Below, piece after piece: positions 7,531 to 15,145 of a DNA stretch of 27,558 nt. The translations under genes were made by a program, and so were the position numbers. This DNA comes from an uncultured Oscillospiraceae bacterium (GTDB taxonomy: Bacteria > Bacillota > Clostridia > Oscillospirales > Ruminococcaceae): contig USFO01000009.1 of NCBI GenBank assembly GCA_900553955.1, positions 1 through 27,558 on the forward strand, in the 5' to 3' direction. Within the stretch, counting starts at the first letter, position 1, and each line of letters begins with the position of its first letter. The notes beneath the pieces are model-generated. The model had not been told where the DNA came from. It saw nothing but the letters and a program-made list of their open reading frames with translations, and made no database searches.

Positions 7531-8295
7531 ATGAATACAAAGGATATTATTTTTGAGCTGAGAACGAAAAGCGGTATGTCCCAGGACGAGCTTGCGGAAA
7601 AGGTCTTTGTGACCCGGCAGGCCGTTTCCCGCTGGGAAAACGGCGAGACCACCCCGAACACGGAAACGCTGAAGCTCCTGTCGAAGCTCTTTAATGTTTC
7701 GATAAATACGCTTCTCGGTTCACCGAGGCAGCTTATTTGCCAGTGCTGCGGTATGCCCCTTGAGGATGAAAACATCGGCAGGGAGGCGGACGGCCTTTTC
7801 AACGAGGAATACTGCAAATGGTGCTATGCAAACGGCGAATATATGTATCATAACATGGATGATTTAATAGAGGTCTGCGTTCGGAACATGGCAAGCGAGG
7901 AATTTCCTCCGGAGCAGGCGCGCAAATACATGGAGGAAATGCTGCCGAAGCTCGATTACTGGAAAGAATATAAGTACCTCGGCGGCGAGGAAAAGTTCGA
8001 GGAATACAAGCGGCAGCTCATAAGCGAATTTAACGCTTTGCACATAGATGGGCTGCCCCATGTGGAAAAACTGAACGCCCTTGTGGGCGGATATATAAAT
8101 CTTGCATACCGTCTGCCAAGCGGAGAGTCCGTGAAGCTCCTTGACGACGGCGCCACCTACCTCGGAAACGAGCTTGAATGTGAATACGGCGGCGACCGCC
8201 GCTTCGGAATAGTCGCAAATACGGATTTTCTGCTTGTGTGCACCTACGAGGAGAACGGCAAAAATCCCGAGCTTGTGCTTTACAAAAAGAGATAA
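7531..8295 (+). CDS. XRE-family regulator with a zinc ribbon
   Basis: 254 residues. Residues 1-62 are a Cro/C1-type HTH (KSGMSQDELAEKVFVTRQAVSRWENGETTPNTETL). Residues 70-100 hold a zinc-ribbon motif, Cys70-x2-Cys73 and Cys95-x2-Cys98 (CQCCGMPL ... EEYCKWCYANGEY), of the putative Zn_ribbon_2 type (PF12674). A helical region (105-175) and a small beta-rich C-terminal region follow. Such fusions are common in Clostridia; the HTH should bind DNA and the zinc ribbon may sense metal or a ligand, but targets are unknown. The gene is monocistronic, with a strong promoter and terminator, and convergent with the isomerase gene downstream. Confidence 0.85.
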   Translation: MNTKDIIFELRTKSGMSQDELAEKVFVTRQAVSRWENGETTPNTETLKLLSKLFNVSINTLLGSPRQLICQCCGMPLEDENIGREADGLFNEEYCKWCYANGEYMYHNMDDLIEVCVRNMASEEFPPEQARKYMEEMLPKLDYWKEYKYLGGEEKFEEYKRQLISEFNALHIDGLPHVEKLNALVGGYINLAYRLPSGESVKLLDDGATYLGNELECEYGGDRRFGIVANTDFLLVCTYEENGKNPELVLYKKR

Positions 8296-8297
8296 GC

Positions 8298-8331
8298 AAA
8301 AGTCCCGCACTGCAAACAGTGCGGGGCTTTT
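8298..8331. terminator. Bidirectional terminator between convergent genes
   Basis: CCCGCACTG (8304-8312), loop CAAA, CAGTGCGGG (8317-8325), with an A run on the left and a T run on the right, so both strands end in U after the hairpin. It lies between stops at 8295 (plus) and 8341 (minus). Confidence 0.93.
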
Positions 8332-8340
8332 CGTTTGAAT

Positions 8341-9405
8341 TTATACCACCACGTCGTATTCTCCGGCGCGGTTGCCGTCGTAATAATCCCAAAGCTTATC
8401 CGGAGAATACACTCCGCGGTCGGTGACTATTCCGGTGATAAGCTCCGGCGGGGTTTTGTCGAAGGCGGGATAGAAGCCGCAAACCCCCTCCGGGGCGGTG
8501 GGCTTGCCCAGCGCTTCAAGCACTTGGCGGGAATCCCTCTCCTCAATCTTTACCTCTGCGGCATGCTCATGGCATTTGTCCGGCGCGCCGGTCACATAAA
8601 CCGGTATGCCCCAATACTTCGCCGCAAGGGAAATTTGCAGCGTGCCTACCTTGTTCACCACCCAGCCGTCCATGGTGATGGCGTCTGCGGCGCAGGTGAA
8701 AACGTCAACATGCTTTTCGTGCATGGTCCATGCGGGCATATTGTCGGTGATAACCGTCACATCAAAGCCCATATCGTGCAGAACGCTCGCCGTAAGGCGC
8801 GCCCCTTGGAAATACGGTCTTGTTTCCGGGCATACGAACTTGATATTTTTGTTCTGACGGCGGCATTCAAGGCACATAAAGCCCAAAATCGTTTCCGCAA
8901 AGCACTGCGTCATAACCGTTCCCTCCGCCGGGAACTTTTCCACAAGATATTTCGCTATCTGTTCGATTTTACGGTAGCGTGCGTCGGTAATGGCAATAAC
9001 ATGGTCAAAAACCGCCTGTTCTATATTGCGGTTCGCCGCCGCGGCGCGTACAGCCGCATTAAGGCAGCCGGTGGTGATTTGACTCATACGCTTTGCGGTG
9101 GTGGGTCTTGCGTTTGCGATTATGTCCGCGGCTTCACGCATGTGGCGGAGCTGCTCCGCGGCGTTGCCGCCCGCCCCCTCGTGGGCGGCGAGCACCATAC
9201 CCATTCCCGCCGCAAGATACGGTCCCGCACTTTGGGTCACCATATCGGTTATCGCCTGCGCCACCTCGGCGGAGGTTTTGCAGGTGACAAAGCTTACCGG
9301 GTGCGGGTAGCACCTGCGGTCGAGAATTCGCACCTCACCGTTTTCGTACCATGCGACATTTTCATATCTGAGCAAAAAAGCAAGCCCCTCATCGGCTCTC
9401 GGCAT
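8341..9405 (-). CDS. MtnA/eIF2B-family sugar-1-phosphate isomerase
   Basis: 354 residues of the aldose-1-phosphate isomerase family that includes methylthioribose-1-phosphate isomerase (MtnA), ribose-1,5-bisphosphate isomerase and eIF2B. The signature ETRPYFQGARLTA (near residue 194) is close to the MtnA form. The expected catalytic Cys168 (GTVMTQCFAE) and Asp241 (CAADAITMDGWVVNKVGT) are both present. The enzyme should convert an aldose 1-phosphate to a ketose 1-phosphate. No other methionine-salvage gene is nearby, so the substrate is open: methylthioribose-1-P, 5-deoxyribose-1-P or another pentose-1-P. GAAAGGGG precedes the ATG, and a consensus promoter lies at 9443-9471. The gene is monocistronic. 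Confidence 0.85.
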   Translation of the reverse strand: MPRADEGLAFLLRYENVAWYENGEVRILDRRCYPHPVSFVTCKTSAEVAQAITDMVTQSAGPYLAAGMGMVLAAHEGAGGNAAEQLRHMREAADIIANARPTTAKRMSQITTGCLNAAVRAAAANRNIEQAVFDHVIAITDARYRKIEQIAKYLVEKFPAEGTVMTQCFAETILGFMCLECRRQNKNIKFVCPETRPYFQGARLTASVLHDMGFDVTVITDNMPAWTMHEKHVDVFTCAADAITMDGWVVNKVGTLQISLAAKYWGIPVYVTGAPDKCHEHAAEVKIEERDSRQVLEALGKPTAPEGVCGFYPAFDKTPPELITGIVTDRGVYSPDKLWDYYDGNRAGEYDVVV

Positions 9406-9442
9406 AAGTAAAACCCCTTTCGGAAAGCTGAAATACGGTTAA

Positions 9443-9471
9443 ATTATATCCCGCTCCGCCGGATTTGTCAA
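9443..9471 (-). promoter_or_regulatory. Promoter of the MtnA-like gene
   Basis: Minus strand TTGACA (9471-9466), 17-bp spacer, TATAAT (9448-9443): a full consensus promoter. It lies just after the stop codon (9475-9477) of the small upstream gene, so the isomerase is transcribed independently. Confidence 0.9.
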
Positions 9472-9474
9472 AGC

Positions 9475-9663
9475 TTACTTTTCGTCGGCGTCATAGCTCA
9501 CCACGGGCTTGCCCTCCGCATCGAGCAGGGGAGTAAGTCCGGCGGCGCTCCCGTTCCAGTGGAAAAGATAGTTTACGCCGGTTTCTTTATCCACCCAAAT
9601 TTCCATAACGTCAAGAACGCCTTGAGAATAGGTTTTTACGAACCTGTTTTCTTTACTTGCCAT
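9475..9663 (-). CDS. Small DUF6440-like protein
   Basis: 62 residues. The pattern RFVKTYSQGVLDVMEIWVDKETGVNYLFHWNG followed (as a separate stretch) by AAGLTPLLDAEGKPV resembles the small DUF6440 proteins of Clostridia, as I recall that family. It has no signal peptide or membrane segment and is probably a small cytosolic beta-rich protein of unknown role. GGAGGGAAG lies just before the ATG, and its own promoter (9702-9729) supports expression. It is divergent from the ABC operon. Confidence 0.8.
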   Translation of the reverse strand: MASKENRFVKTYSQGVLDVMEIWVDKETGVNYLFHWNGSAAGLTPLLDAEGKPVVSYDADEK

Positions 9664-9701
9664 GTTCTTCCCTCCGTAAAATAGATTTCGCCTTAATCTT
9701 A

Positions 9702-9729
9702 ATTATAATCCGCAGAGCTTCTCCGTCAA
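9702..9729 (-). promoter_or_regulatory. Promoter of the small DUF6440-like gene
   Basis: Minus strand TTGACG (9729-9724), 16-bp spacer, TATAAT (9707-9702). It lies back to back with the ABC-operon promoter, whose -35 starts at 9761. Confidence 0.8.
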
Positions 9730-9760
9730 GACAAGCGAAAAAATTTTTACCCGAACCGTA

Positions 9761-9803
9761 TTGACGGCGGCGGAATATTGTGTATAATGAGTATATACAA
9801 TAT
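9761..9803 (+). promoter_or_regulatory. ABC-GntR operon promoter with 29-bp palindromic operator
   Basis: TTGACG (9761-9766), 16-bp spacer, TATAAT (9783-9788). An imperfect palindrome spans 9775-9803, centred on 9789. The outer arms ATATTGT (9775-9781) and ACAATAT (9797-9803) match perfectly, the inner TATA blocks also match, and only two base pairs mismatch (9782/9796 and 9787/9791). It covers the -10 and the start site. GntR regulators of the YtrA group repress their own ABC operon through such a site, and the third gene here encodes one. Confidence 0.88.
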
Positions 9804-9825
9804 TTCTCTTGAAGGAAGTGATATT

Positions 9826-10683
9826 TTGACTGTGCTTTCCGTTCGCAAGCTTTCAAAGAGCTATGAAAAATTTAAGCTCCACGAGGTTTCTTTCGACCTT
9901 GAGGAGGGCTATATAATGGGCTTCATCGGTAGGAACGGCGCGGGCAAGACCACCGCGCTCAAATCCATGCTAGGCCTTGTAAGCCCCGACTGCGGCGAGG
10001 TTTCCATGTTCGGCAGGGATTTTTTCGCAGACGAGATTTACTGCAAGCAGGAAATCGGGCTTGTTATGGGGGACGTTCCGTGCTACCCGGACAAAAAGCT
10101 TTCCGCCGTCGCAGACGTCACCCGCCGCTTCTATAAAAACTGGGACGAAGCCGCCTTCGAAAAATACTTCAAGCGCTTCGGGCTTGACAAAGGCAAACGC
10201 ATAAAGGAGCTTTCCGCCGGAATGAAGGTAAAATTCTCTCTGGCGCTGGCTCTTTCCCACCACGCCCGGCTGCTTATTCTGGACGAACCCACCAGCGGGC
10301 TTGACCCGGTTTCCCGGGACGAGCTTATAGAGATATTCCGGGATACGGTGAAGGACGGCGCTCACAGCATACTCTTTTCCACACATATTATCACCGACCT
10401 TGAAAAATGTGCGGATTATATCACATATATTAAAGACGGCAAAATCCTTCGAAGCGCGGATATAGAAAGCTTTCGCGGCGAATACCTTGCGGTTTCCGGC
10501 GGGGAGCTTCTGCCGGAGCAGCGGGAGAAAATTATCGGTCTGCGGGAGCACAAATTCGGCTTCGAGGGTATGATAAAAGCCGAGGACGCGGAGCTTTTCC
10601 CCGAAGAGACCGCCCCCATAAGCCTTGAGGAAATTATGCTTCACATAGAAAGGGGCGAGGAAGATGAAAAATCTGTTATATAA
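9826..10683 (+). CDS. ABC transporter ATP-binding protein (YtrB-like)
   Basis: Start chosen at TTG 9826, preceded by GGAAGTG. The ATG at 9778 lies inside the promoter -35/-10 region and cannot be used by that promoter. The protein has 286 residues, with Walker A GRNGAGKTT (about 35-43), ABC signature LSAGMKVKFSLALAL (129 on) and Walker B LLILDEPTSGLDP (Asp153-Glu154 region). The C-terminal 80 residues vary, as in other exporters of this group. It should power the permease encoded next, whose ATG overlaps this gene's end by 20 bp. In YtrA-type operons the exported substrate is often unknown and linked to cell-wall stress or antibiotics; that role here is inferred from context. Confidence 0.92.
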   Translation: MTVLSVRKLSKSYEKFKLHEVSFDLEEGYIMGFIGRNGAGKTTALKSMLGLVSPDCGEVSMFGRDFFADEIYCKQEIGLVMGDVPCYPDKKLSAVADVTRRFYKNWDEAAFEKYFKRFGLDKGKRIKELSAGMKVKFSLALALSHHARLLILDEPTSGLDPVSRDELIEIFRDTVKDGAHSILFSTHIITDLEKCADYITYIKDGKILRSADIESFRGEYLAVSGGELLPEQREKIIGLREHKFGFEGMIKAEDAELFPEETAPISLEEIMLHIERGEEDEKSVI

Positions 10684-11311
10684 GGAGCTGCGCCTTGCGA
10701 TTCACCCCACGATGTGTATATTTTTGGCGATGCCGCTTTTGATGCTTGCGCCGAACTACCCCTATTACGTTGTTTTTATGTACACCTGCCTTGCGATTTA
10801 CTTCACCTTCCTAATCGGGCGGGAGCAGAACGATATTTTTTACACCGCAGCCCTGCCCATAAAGAAAACCGACGTTGTAAAGGGGCGCTTTGCGACGGTT
10901 ATTTTGTTCGAGCTTGCCTCCGTGCTTATTTCCGTTCCCTTCGCGGTGATTTCAGCTAAAGTCAACCCAAACGGCGGCAACGCCGCGGGCATTGAGCCGA
11001 ACCTTGCGTTTTACGGCCTTGCGCTCATTATGCTGGGCGGCTTTAACATGATTTTCATTCCGGAATTTTACCGCACAGCCCGCAAGCTTTTCCGTCCCAC
11101 GCTTTTTTCCGCGATTTTCATATTCGCCTACATAGCCGCGGCGGAAACGGCTGCGCAGTATTATCCCTCCCCGGTGAGCGAGTTCCTTGACCGGGCGGGA
11201 ATTTTTCCGGAGCACTTGCCTATTTTGGCGGCAGGTATTATAATCTATGCGGTGCTTACTTTCCTTGCATACAAAATTTCCGCAAAGCGGTTTGAAAGGG
11301 TTGACCTATGA
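10664..11311 (+). CDS. ABC-2 type permease of the GntR-linked ABC transporter
   Basis: 215 residues with about six hydrophobic segments, MCIFLAMPLLMLAPNYPYYV, YTCLAIYFTFLI and IFIFAYIAAAETAA among them, and little soluble sequence. It resembles the ABC2_membrane_5 permeases found with YtrA-type GntR proteins; the motif REQNDIFYTAALPIKKTDVV between segments 2 and 3 is typical of that group. It overlaps the upstream ATPase gene by 20 bp and shares an ATGA overlap with the downstream gntR gene, so the three are translationally coupled. Confidence 0.88.
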   Translation: MKNLLYKELRLAIHPTMCIFLAMPLLMLAPNYPYYVVFMYTCLAIYFTFLIGREQNDIFYTAALPIKKTDVVKGRFATVILFELASVLISVPFAVISAKVNPNGGNAAGIEPNLAFYGLALIMLGGFNMIFIPEFYRTARKLFRPTLFSAIFIFAYIAAAETAAQYYPSPVSEFLDRAGIFPEHLPILAAGIIIYAVLTFLAYKISAKRFERVDL

Positions 11312-11673
11312 ATTTATCCGTAAAGGATTCGGCGGGAACGCCTCTCTACCGCCAAATCTACGACGGTATTTCCCGCGCCGTCATAACCGGAGATATTGCC
11401 CCCGGCGAAGCGCTGCCGCCCATACGAACGGCGGCGGAGGAGCTTCGGGTGAGCGTTATTTCCGTCAAGCGCGCTTGGGAGGAGCTTGAGCGGGACGGCT
11501 TTATAGTCACCGCCGTGGGGCGCGGCAGCTTTGCGGCGGAGCTTTCCCCTGCGGAGCTTTCAAAAAAGCGCCGCGCGCTTATGAAGGAGCGGCTTTCTGA
11601 CGGAACCGCCTTTTGCAAGAGCCTCGGCGCCTCGGAGGAGGAAATCCTCGCCGTAATAAAGGAGCTTTACTGA
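11308..11673 (+). CDS. GntR-family repressor, YtrA subfamily
   Basis: 121 residues. The N-terminal winged helix, PLYRQIYDGISRAVITGDI then LPPIRTAAEELRVSVISVKRAWEELERDGFI, is a textbook GntR domain. The C-terminal tail is only about 45 residues, as in the YtrA subfamily, with no large ligand domain. Its ATG overlaps the permease stop (ATGA). It is last in the operon and probably represses it through the 29-bp palindrome at 9775-9803. It is followed by a perfect terminator. Confidence 0.93.
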   Translation: MNLSVKDSAGTPLYRQIYDGISRAVITGDIAPGEALPPIRTAAEELRVSVISVKRAWEELERDGFIVTAVGRGSFAAELSPAELSKKRRALMKERLSDGTAFCKSLGASEEEILAVIKELY

Positions 11674-11681
11674 AGCATAAG

Positions 11682-11712
11682 GCAGACCGCCCTGCGGGGC
11701 GGTCTGCTTTTT
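11682..11712 (+). terminator. Terminator of the ABC-GntR operon
   Basis: GCAGACCGCCC (11682-11692), loop TGCG, GGGCGGTCTGC (11697-11707), then TTTTT. Confidence 0.95.
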
Positions 11713-11877
11713 GGCGCCGAAATATCACACCGTTATCATAATCTTCCTTTATAATCTTTCGTCGGTCAAACCGGCGGAATAAACCGCGGCGCTTTTGAAG
11801 GCAGTTTGAAGCTTCGTTTCCGAGATTATTAACAAATTGTAAATTCGCAAATTTGCCGCAACAAATTCCGAAAAAAC

Positions 11878-11918
11878 GTTCACTTATGTATAGCTGGTAT
11901 AAATTCGGCACAGTGAAC
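11878..11918 (+). promoter_or_regulatory. Putative extended -10 promoter within a 7-bp inverted repeat
   Basis: TG-G-TATAAA (11895-11903) forms an extended -10 without a good -35. It lies between the arms GTTCACT (11878-11884) and AGTGAAC (11912-11918). The remaining sequence from 11713 to 11962 is AT-rich with no gene. The promoter is the best candidate for the lipoprotein gene that starts at 11963. Confidence 0.5.
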
Positions 11919-11962
11919 AAAAAATAAAAGCGTATGCACGCAATATGAAAGGAACTCATTTT

Positions 11963-12493
11963 ATGAAAAAAATTCTTGCACTCTTTCTTGCCGCTATGAT
12001 GGCTCTTGGCTTTGCAGCTTGCAACAAGCCCGCAGATGACAATAACGACGGCTCCGGCGTTTCCATGAGCCTCAACGAAATCATCGACGCCGTTTACAAA
12101 AAGAACCCCATTGACCTCAGCCTTGAAACCGACTCCGTCGACATTTCCAATGCGGACATGCTCAATGCCTTCACCGGTCTTGATTCCGCCGACAAGATAA
12201 AGGAAGCTGTCGTTTCCGAGCCTATGATGGGCTCCCAGGCTTATTCCTTCGTGCTCGTTCGCGTTAAAGACGCCGCCGACGCAGAGGAGGTCGCAGACGC
12301 TATGATTAACGGCATCAACCCCCGCAAATGGATCTGCGTTGAAGCGGACGACGTTCGTGTTATGGTAAAGGGCGACGTTGTTGCACTCTACATGATTGAC
12401 AGCGAATTCGGCGACGAAATGTCCGGCGACGGCATTGAAGCCGCTCTCACCGAGGTTCTCGGCGGCAGCCTCGACAAGGTAATCAAGAAATAA
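11963..12493 (+). CDS. DUF4358-like lipoprotein of the O-acetylation cluster
   Basis: 176 residues from the ATG at 11963, preceded by AAAGGA; an in-frame ATG six codons upstream lacks this spacing and would disrupt the signal peptide. MKKILALFLAAMMALGFAAC is a lipoprotein signal with Cys20. The mature part (SLNEIIDAVYKKNPIDLSLETDSVDI ... followed by SADKIKEAVVSEPMMGSQAYSF) has the pattern of DUF4358 proteins, which often sit with MBOAT and DHHW genes in Clostridia; this is from memory. An accessory role in surface-polymer O-acetylation is inferred from that context. A terminator hairpin separates it from the MBOAT gene. Confidence 0.75.
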   Translation: MKKILALFLAAMMALGFAACNKPADDNNDGSGVSMSLNEIIDAVYKKNPIDLSLETDSVDISNADMLNAFTGLDSADKIKEAVVSEPMMGSQAYSFVLVRVKDAADAEEVADAMINGINPRKWICVEADDVRVMVKGDVVALYMIDSEFGDEMSGDGIEAALTEVLGGSLDKVIKK

Positions 12494-12514
12494 TCTGCGG
12501 CTTTTGCGCCGTTT

Positions 12515-12545
12515 GCGGTGGGCAAAAACGCCCGCCGCATTTTTA
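12515..12545 (+). terminator. Hairpin terminator between lipoprotein and MBOAT genes
   Basis: GCGGTGGGC (12515-12523), 6-nt loop, GCCCGCCGC (12530-12538), then ATTTTTATT. It ends just before the MBOAT ribosome site, so it may act as an attenuator that lowers downstream expression rather than end the operon. Confidence 0.75.
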
Positions 12546-12565
12546 TTAAAAGGAGGTATTCCGGC

Positions 12566-13969
12566 TTGCTTTTCTCAAGCATACCTTTTCTCTATTATTT
12601 TCTTCCCGCGGTGTTCATTCTGTATTTCATCGCGCCGAATAAGCTGAAAAATGCGGTTCTGCTGATTTCCAGCCTTGTTTTTTACGCTTGGGGCGAACCG
12701 AAATACGTCTTTTTGATGCTCGCTTCCATAATCAGCGGATATATTTTCGGTCTGCTTATCGAAAAATTCCGCCAAAGCCCGAAAAAAGCCAAGCTCTTCC
12801 TCGGAATTTCCGTAGGAATAAGCCTTGCCCTGCTGATTTACTTCAAATACGCGGATTTCTTCATCGGCAACTTCAATGCCGCAACCGGGCTTTCCCTTCC
12901 GCTGCTGCGCCTTGCTCTGCCGGTGGGAATAAGCTTCTACACCTTTCAGCTTATCAGCTACGCCGCCGACGTTTACCGCGGTCTGCCCGCGCAGAGGAAC
13001 CCTGTAAGCTTCGGCGCGTATATCGCCATGTTCCCCCAGCTGATAGCCGGCCCCATAGTGCGCTACTCCGATATTGCCGGGGAGCTTGCGATTCGCCGCC
13101 ACAGCTTTGACCTTTGCTGCGAGGGTGCTTCCCGCTTCGTGCTCGGCCTTTGCAAAAAGATTTTGCTCTCCGACCGTTTTGCGGAGCTTTGCGCCGCTTT
13201 CCGTGCCTCCGGCGAAAAAAGCGTGCTCTTTTACTGGCTCTACGCCGTTTCCTTCACCCTGCAAATCTACTTCGACTTCTCCGGCTACTCGGATATGGCC
13301 ATAGGCCTCGGCAAAATCTTCGGCTTTCATTTCCCGGAGAATTTCGACCACCCATACGCCTCAAAAAGCATAACGGAATTTTGGCGGCGCTGGCACATGA
13401 CCCTCGGGAGCTGGTTCCGCGACTATGTTTATATCCCCCTCGGCGGAAACCGCCGCGGCAAGGGACGCTGGTTCTTCAATATCTTCGTGGTGTGGTTCCT
13501 CACCGGCTTCTGGCACGGTGCGGACTGGCAGTTCATTGTGTGGGGACTTATGTATGCGGTGCTTTTGATGCTCGAAAAGCTCTTCCTCCTCGAAAAGCTT
13601 GAGCACGCGCCAAAAATCCTCCGCCATATCTACGTGCTTTTCTTCACCCTCATGGGCTTTGTGATATTTAATGCAAACAGCATTTCCGCCGCATTCCTTG
13701 ATATCGGTGGGCTTTTCGGGGCGAACGGAACTGCTCTTTCCTCCCCGGAGGCTATTTACTATCTCAAAAGCTATGCTCCGGTGCTCATCTTCGGAGCGGT
13801 GGCTTCAACGCCGCTTTTCTCCGTGCTCAAGGAAAAAGCGAAGAGCAAAAAACCGCTTTGTAACGCGGCAAAGCTGCTTTTGCCCATAGTCCTCTGCGCG
13901 GGACTTCTCCTTTGCACCGCATACCTTGTGGACGGCTCGTTCAGCCCGTTCCTCTACTTCAGATTTTAA
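12566..13969 (+). CDS. MBOAT-family membrane O-acyltransferase (AlgI/PatA-like)
   Basis: Start chosen at TTG 12566: AAAAGGAGG lies 9 bp upstream and the protein then begins LLFSSIPFLYYFLPAVF, the usual AlgI-type start. It has 467 residues and many membrane segments. Conserved motifs include YSDMAIGLGKIFGF, FWRRWHMTLGSWFRDYVYIP and GFWHGADW with the presumed catalytic His317. AlgI-type proteins pass acetyl groups across the membrane for O-acetylation of alginate, peptidoglycan or other glycans. Here a DHHW/AlgX-like protein follows 24 bp downstream, so acetylation of an exported polymer is likely; the polymer is unknown. Confidence 0.92.
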   Translation: MLFSSIPFLYYFLPAVFILYFIAPNKLKNAVLLISSLVFYAWGEPKYVFLMLASIISGYIFGLLIEKFRQSPKKAKLFLGISVGISLALLIYFKYADFFIGNFNAATGLSLPLLRLALPVGISFYTFQLISYAADVYRGLPAQRNPVSFGAYIAMFPQLIAGPIVRYSDIAGELAIRRHSFDLCCEGASRFVLGLCKKILLSDRFAELCAAFRASGEKSVLFYWLYAVSFTLQIYFDFSGYSDMAIGLGKIFGFHFPENFDHPYASKSITEFWRRWHMTLGSWFRDYVYIPLGGNRRGKGRWFFNIFVVWFLTGFWHGADWQFIVWGLMYAVLLMLEKLFLLEKLEHAPKILRHIYVLFFTLMGFVIFNANSISAAFLDIGGLFGANGTALSSPEAIYYLKSYAPVLIFGAVASTPLFSVLKEKAKSKKPLCNAAKLLLPIVLCAGLLLCTAYLVDGSFSPFLYFRF

Positions 13970-13993
13970 TTTGAGCACGAAAGGAGCTATAAT

Positions 13994-15079
13994 ATGTCAA
14001 ACAAAATAACCGTGATTATCTTCGCCGTGCTCATGCTCGGACTCTCCGCCTTCGCCGTGCTCAAGCCCCGCACCGAGTACTCCGAAAGCGAACGCAGAAA
14101 GCTTGCCGCTTTTCCGAAATTCACTCTTTCCTCCTTTGAAAGCGGCAGCTTCGCCAAGAATTTTGAAACCGCCTCCCTCGACCAGTTCCCCCTGCGGGAC
14201 AAATTCCGCACGGTGAAGGCTCTGGCACAGTACAAGCTTTTCGGCTTTTCGGACAACAACGGAATTTATATCGCAAACGGCTATGCCGCAAAGCAGCTTT
14301 ATCCTCTGAACGAGGCCTCCGTGAAAAATGCCGCCGGGAAGATAAATTCTATATGTGAAAATTTTCTTAATTCCTCGAACAAGGTCGTCCTCGCCGCCCT
14401 GCCGGACAAGGGCTTTTACCTTGCAAAGAACAGCGGGCATCTCGCTCTCGATTACGAGAAGCTAAACGAAATTCTGCGGCAGAACGCCCCCGTGGGCGAC
14501 TATGTTGACCTGACGGACACCCTCTCCGCCGACTGCTACTACAAGACCGACACCCACTGGCGGCAGGACAAAATCGCCCCTGCCGCGGAGAAAATCGCCG
14601 CAGCACTGGGCGCGGAGCTTGAAAGTGACTATACTACAAGTACGGCCACGGATAAATTCTACGGTGTGTATTACGGGCAATCCGCCCTCCCTCTCCCGGC
14701 GGAGGAAATAAACTATGTAACAAGCAGCGCCATAGACGCCGCCGAGGTTTACAACGCCGAAACGAAAACCACCGGCGGCATTTACGATTTCGACAAGCTC
14801 TCCGGAAAAGATCCGTATGAATTTTTTCTTTCCGGCTCCGTTTCCCTGCTCAAAATAACAAATCCCACGCAGCAAAACGGCAAGCGCCTTGTGGTGTTCC
14901 GCGACTCCTTCGGAAGCGCCCTCGTGCCCTATCTTGTGGGCGCGTACTCCGAAATAACCGTCGCGGATACCCGCTATATGAACCCCTCTCTCCTCTCCGA
15001 ATATGTGGATTTTGAGGGCTGCGATGTGCTTTTCCTTTACAGCACCCTGCTCCTGAACGACAGCTACACCCTGAAATGA
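13994..15079 (+). CDS. DHHW-family (AlgX/AlgJ-like) protein
   Basis: 361 residues. A single N-terminal hydrophobic segment (ITVIIFAVLMLGLSAFAVL) anchors it outside the membrane. The SGNH-related signature TDTHW begins at Asp186 (normal form DHHW), and a second block, LVVFRDSFGSALVPYL, holds the usual GxDSF-type serine motif near residue 300. Such proteins take the acetyl group exported by the MBOAT partner and place it on the polymer. AAAGGAG lies 8 bp before the ATG, and the gene follows the MBOAT gene by 24 bp, so the two are an operon. It ends at a bidirectional terminator. Confidence 0.88.
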   Translation: MSNKITVIIFAVLMLGLSAFAVLKPRTEYSESERRKLAAFPKFTLSSFESGSFAKNFETASLDQFPLRDKFRTVKALAQYKLFGFSDNNGIYIANGYAAKQLYPLNEASVKNAAGKINSICENFLNSSNKVVLAALPDKGFYLAKNSGHLALDYEKLNEILRQNAPVGDYVDLTDTLSADCYYKTDTHWRQDKIAPAAEKIAAALGAELESDYTTSTATDKFYGVYYGQSALPLPAEEINYVTSSAIDAAEVYNAETKTTGGIYDFDKLSGKDPYEFFLSGSVSLLKITNPTQQNGKRLVVFRDSFGSALVPYLVGAYSEITVADTRYMNPSLLSEYVDFEGCDVLFLYSTLLLNDSYTLK

Positions 15080-15100
15080 GCACGCAAATTCCATGAAAAA

Positions 15101-15130
15101 ATGAGCACGGCGCACCGTGCTCATTTTTTT
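15101..15130. terminator. Bidirectional terminator between convergent units
   Basis: ATGAGCACGG (15101-15110), loop CGCA, CCGTGCTCAT (15115-15124), T6 after it and A5 before it. It ends the MBOAT-DHHW operon and can also end the minus-strand unit that stops at 15146. Confidence 0.93.
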
Positions 15131-15145
15131 AAAAGTCGTTTTATT

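Noticed and set aside
8335..9411. 358-codon plus-strand frame opposite the MtnA-like gene
   Set aside because: The minus-strand product has clear catalytic motifs, promoter and ribosome site; the plus frame is a shadow.
9778..9825. ATG start for the ABC ATPase at 9778
   Set aside because: This ATG lies upstream of the -10 box (9783-9788), so it is not on the transcript; TTG 9826 has a ribosome site.
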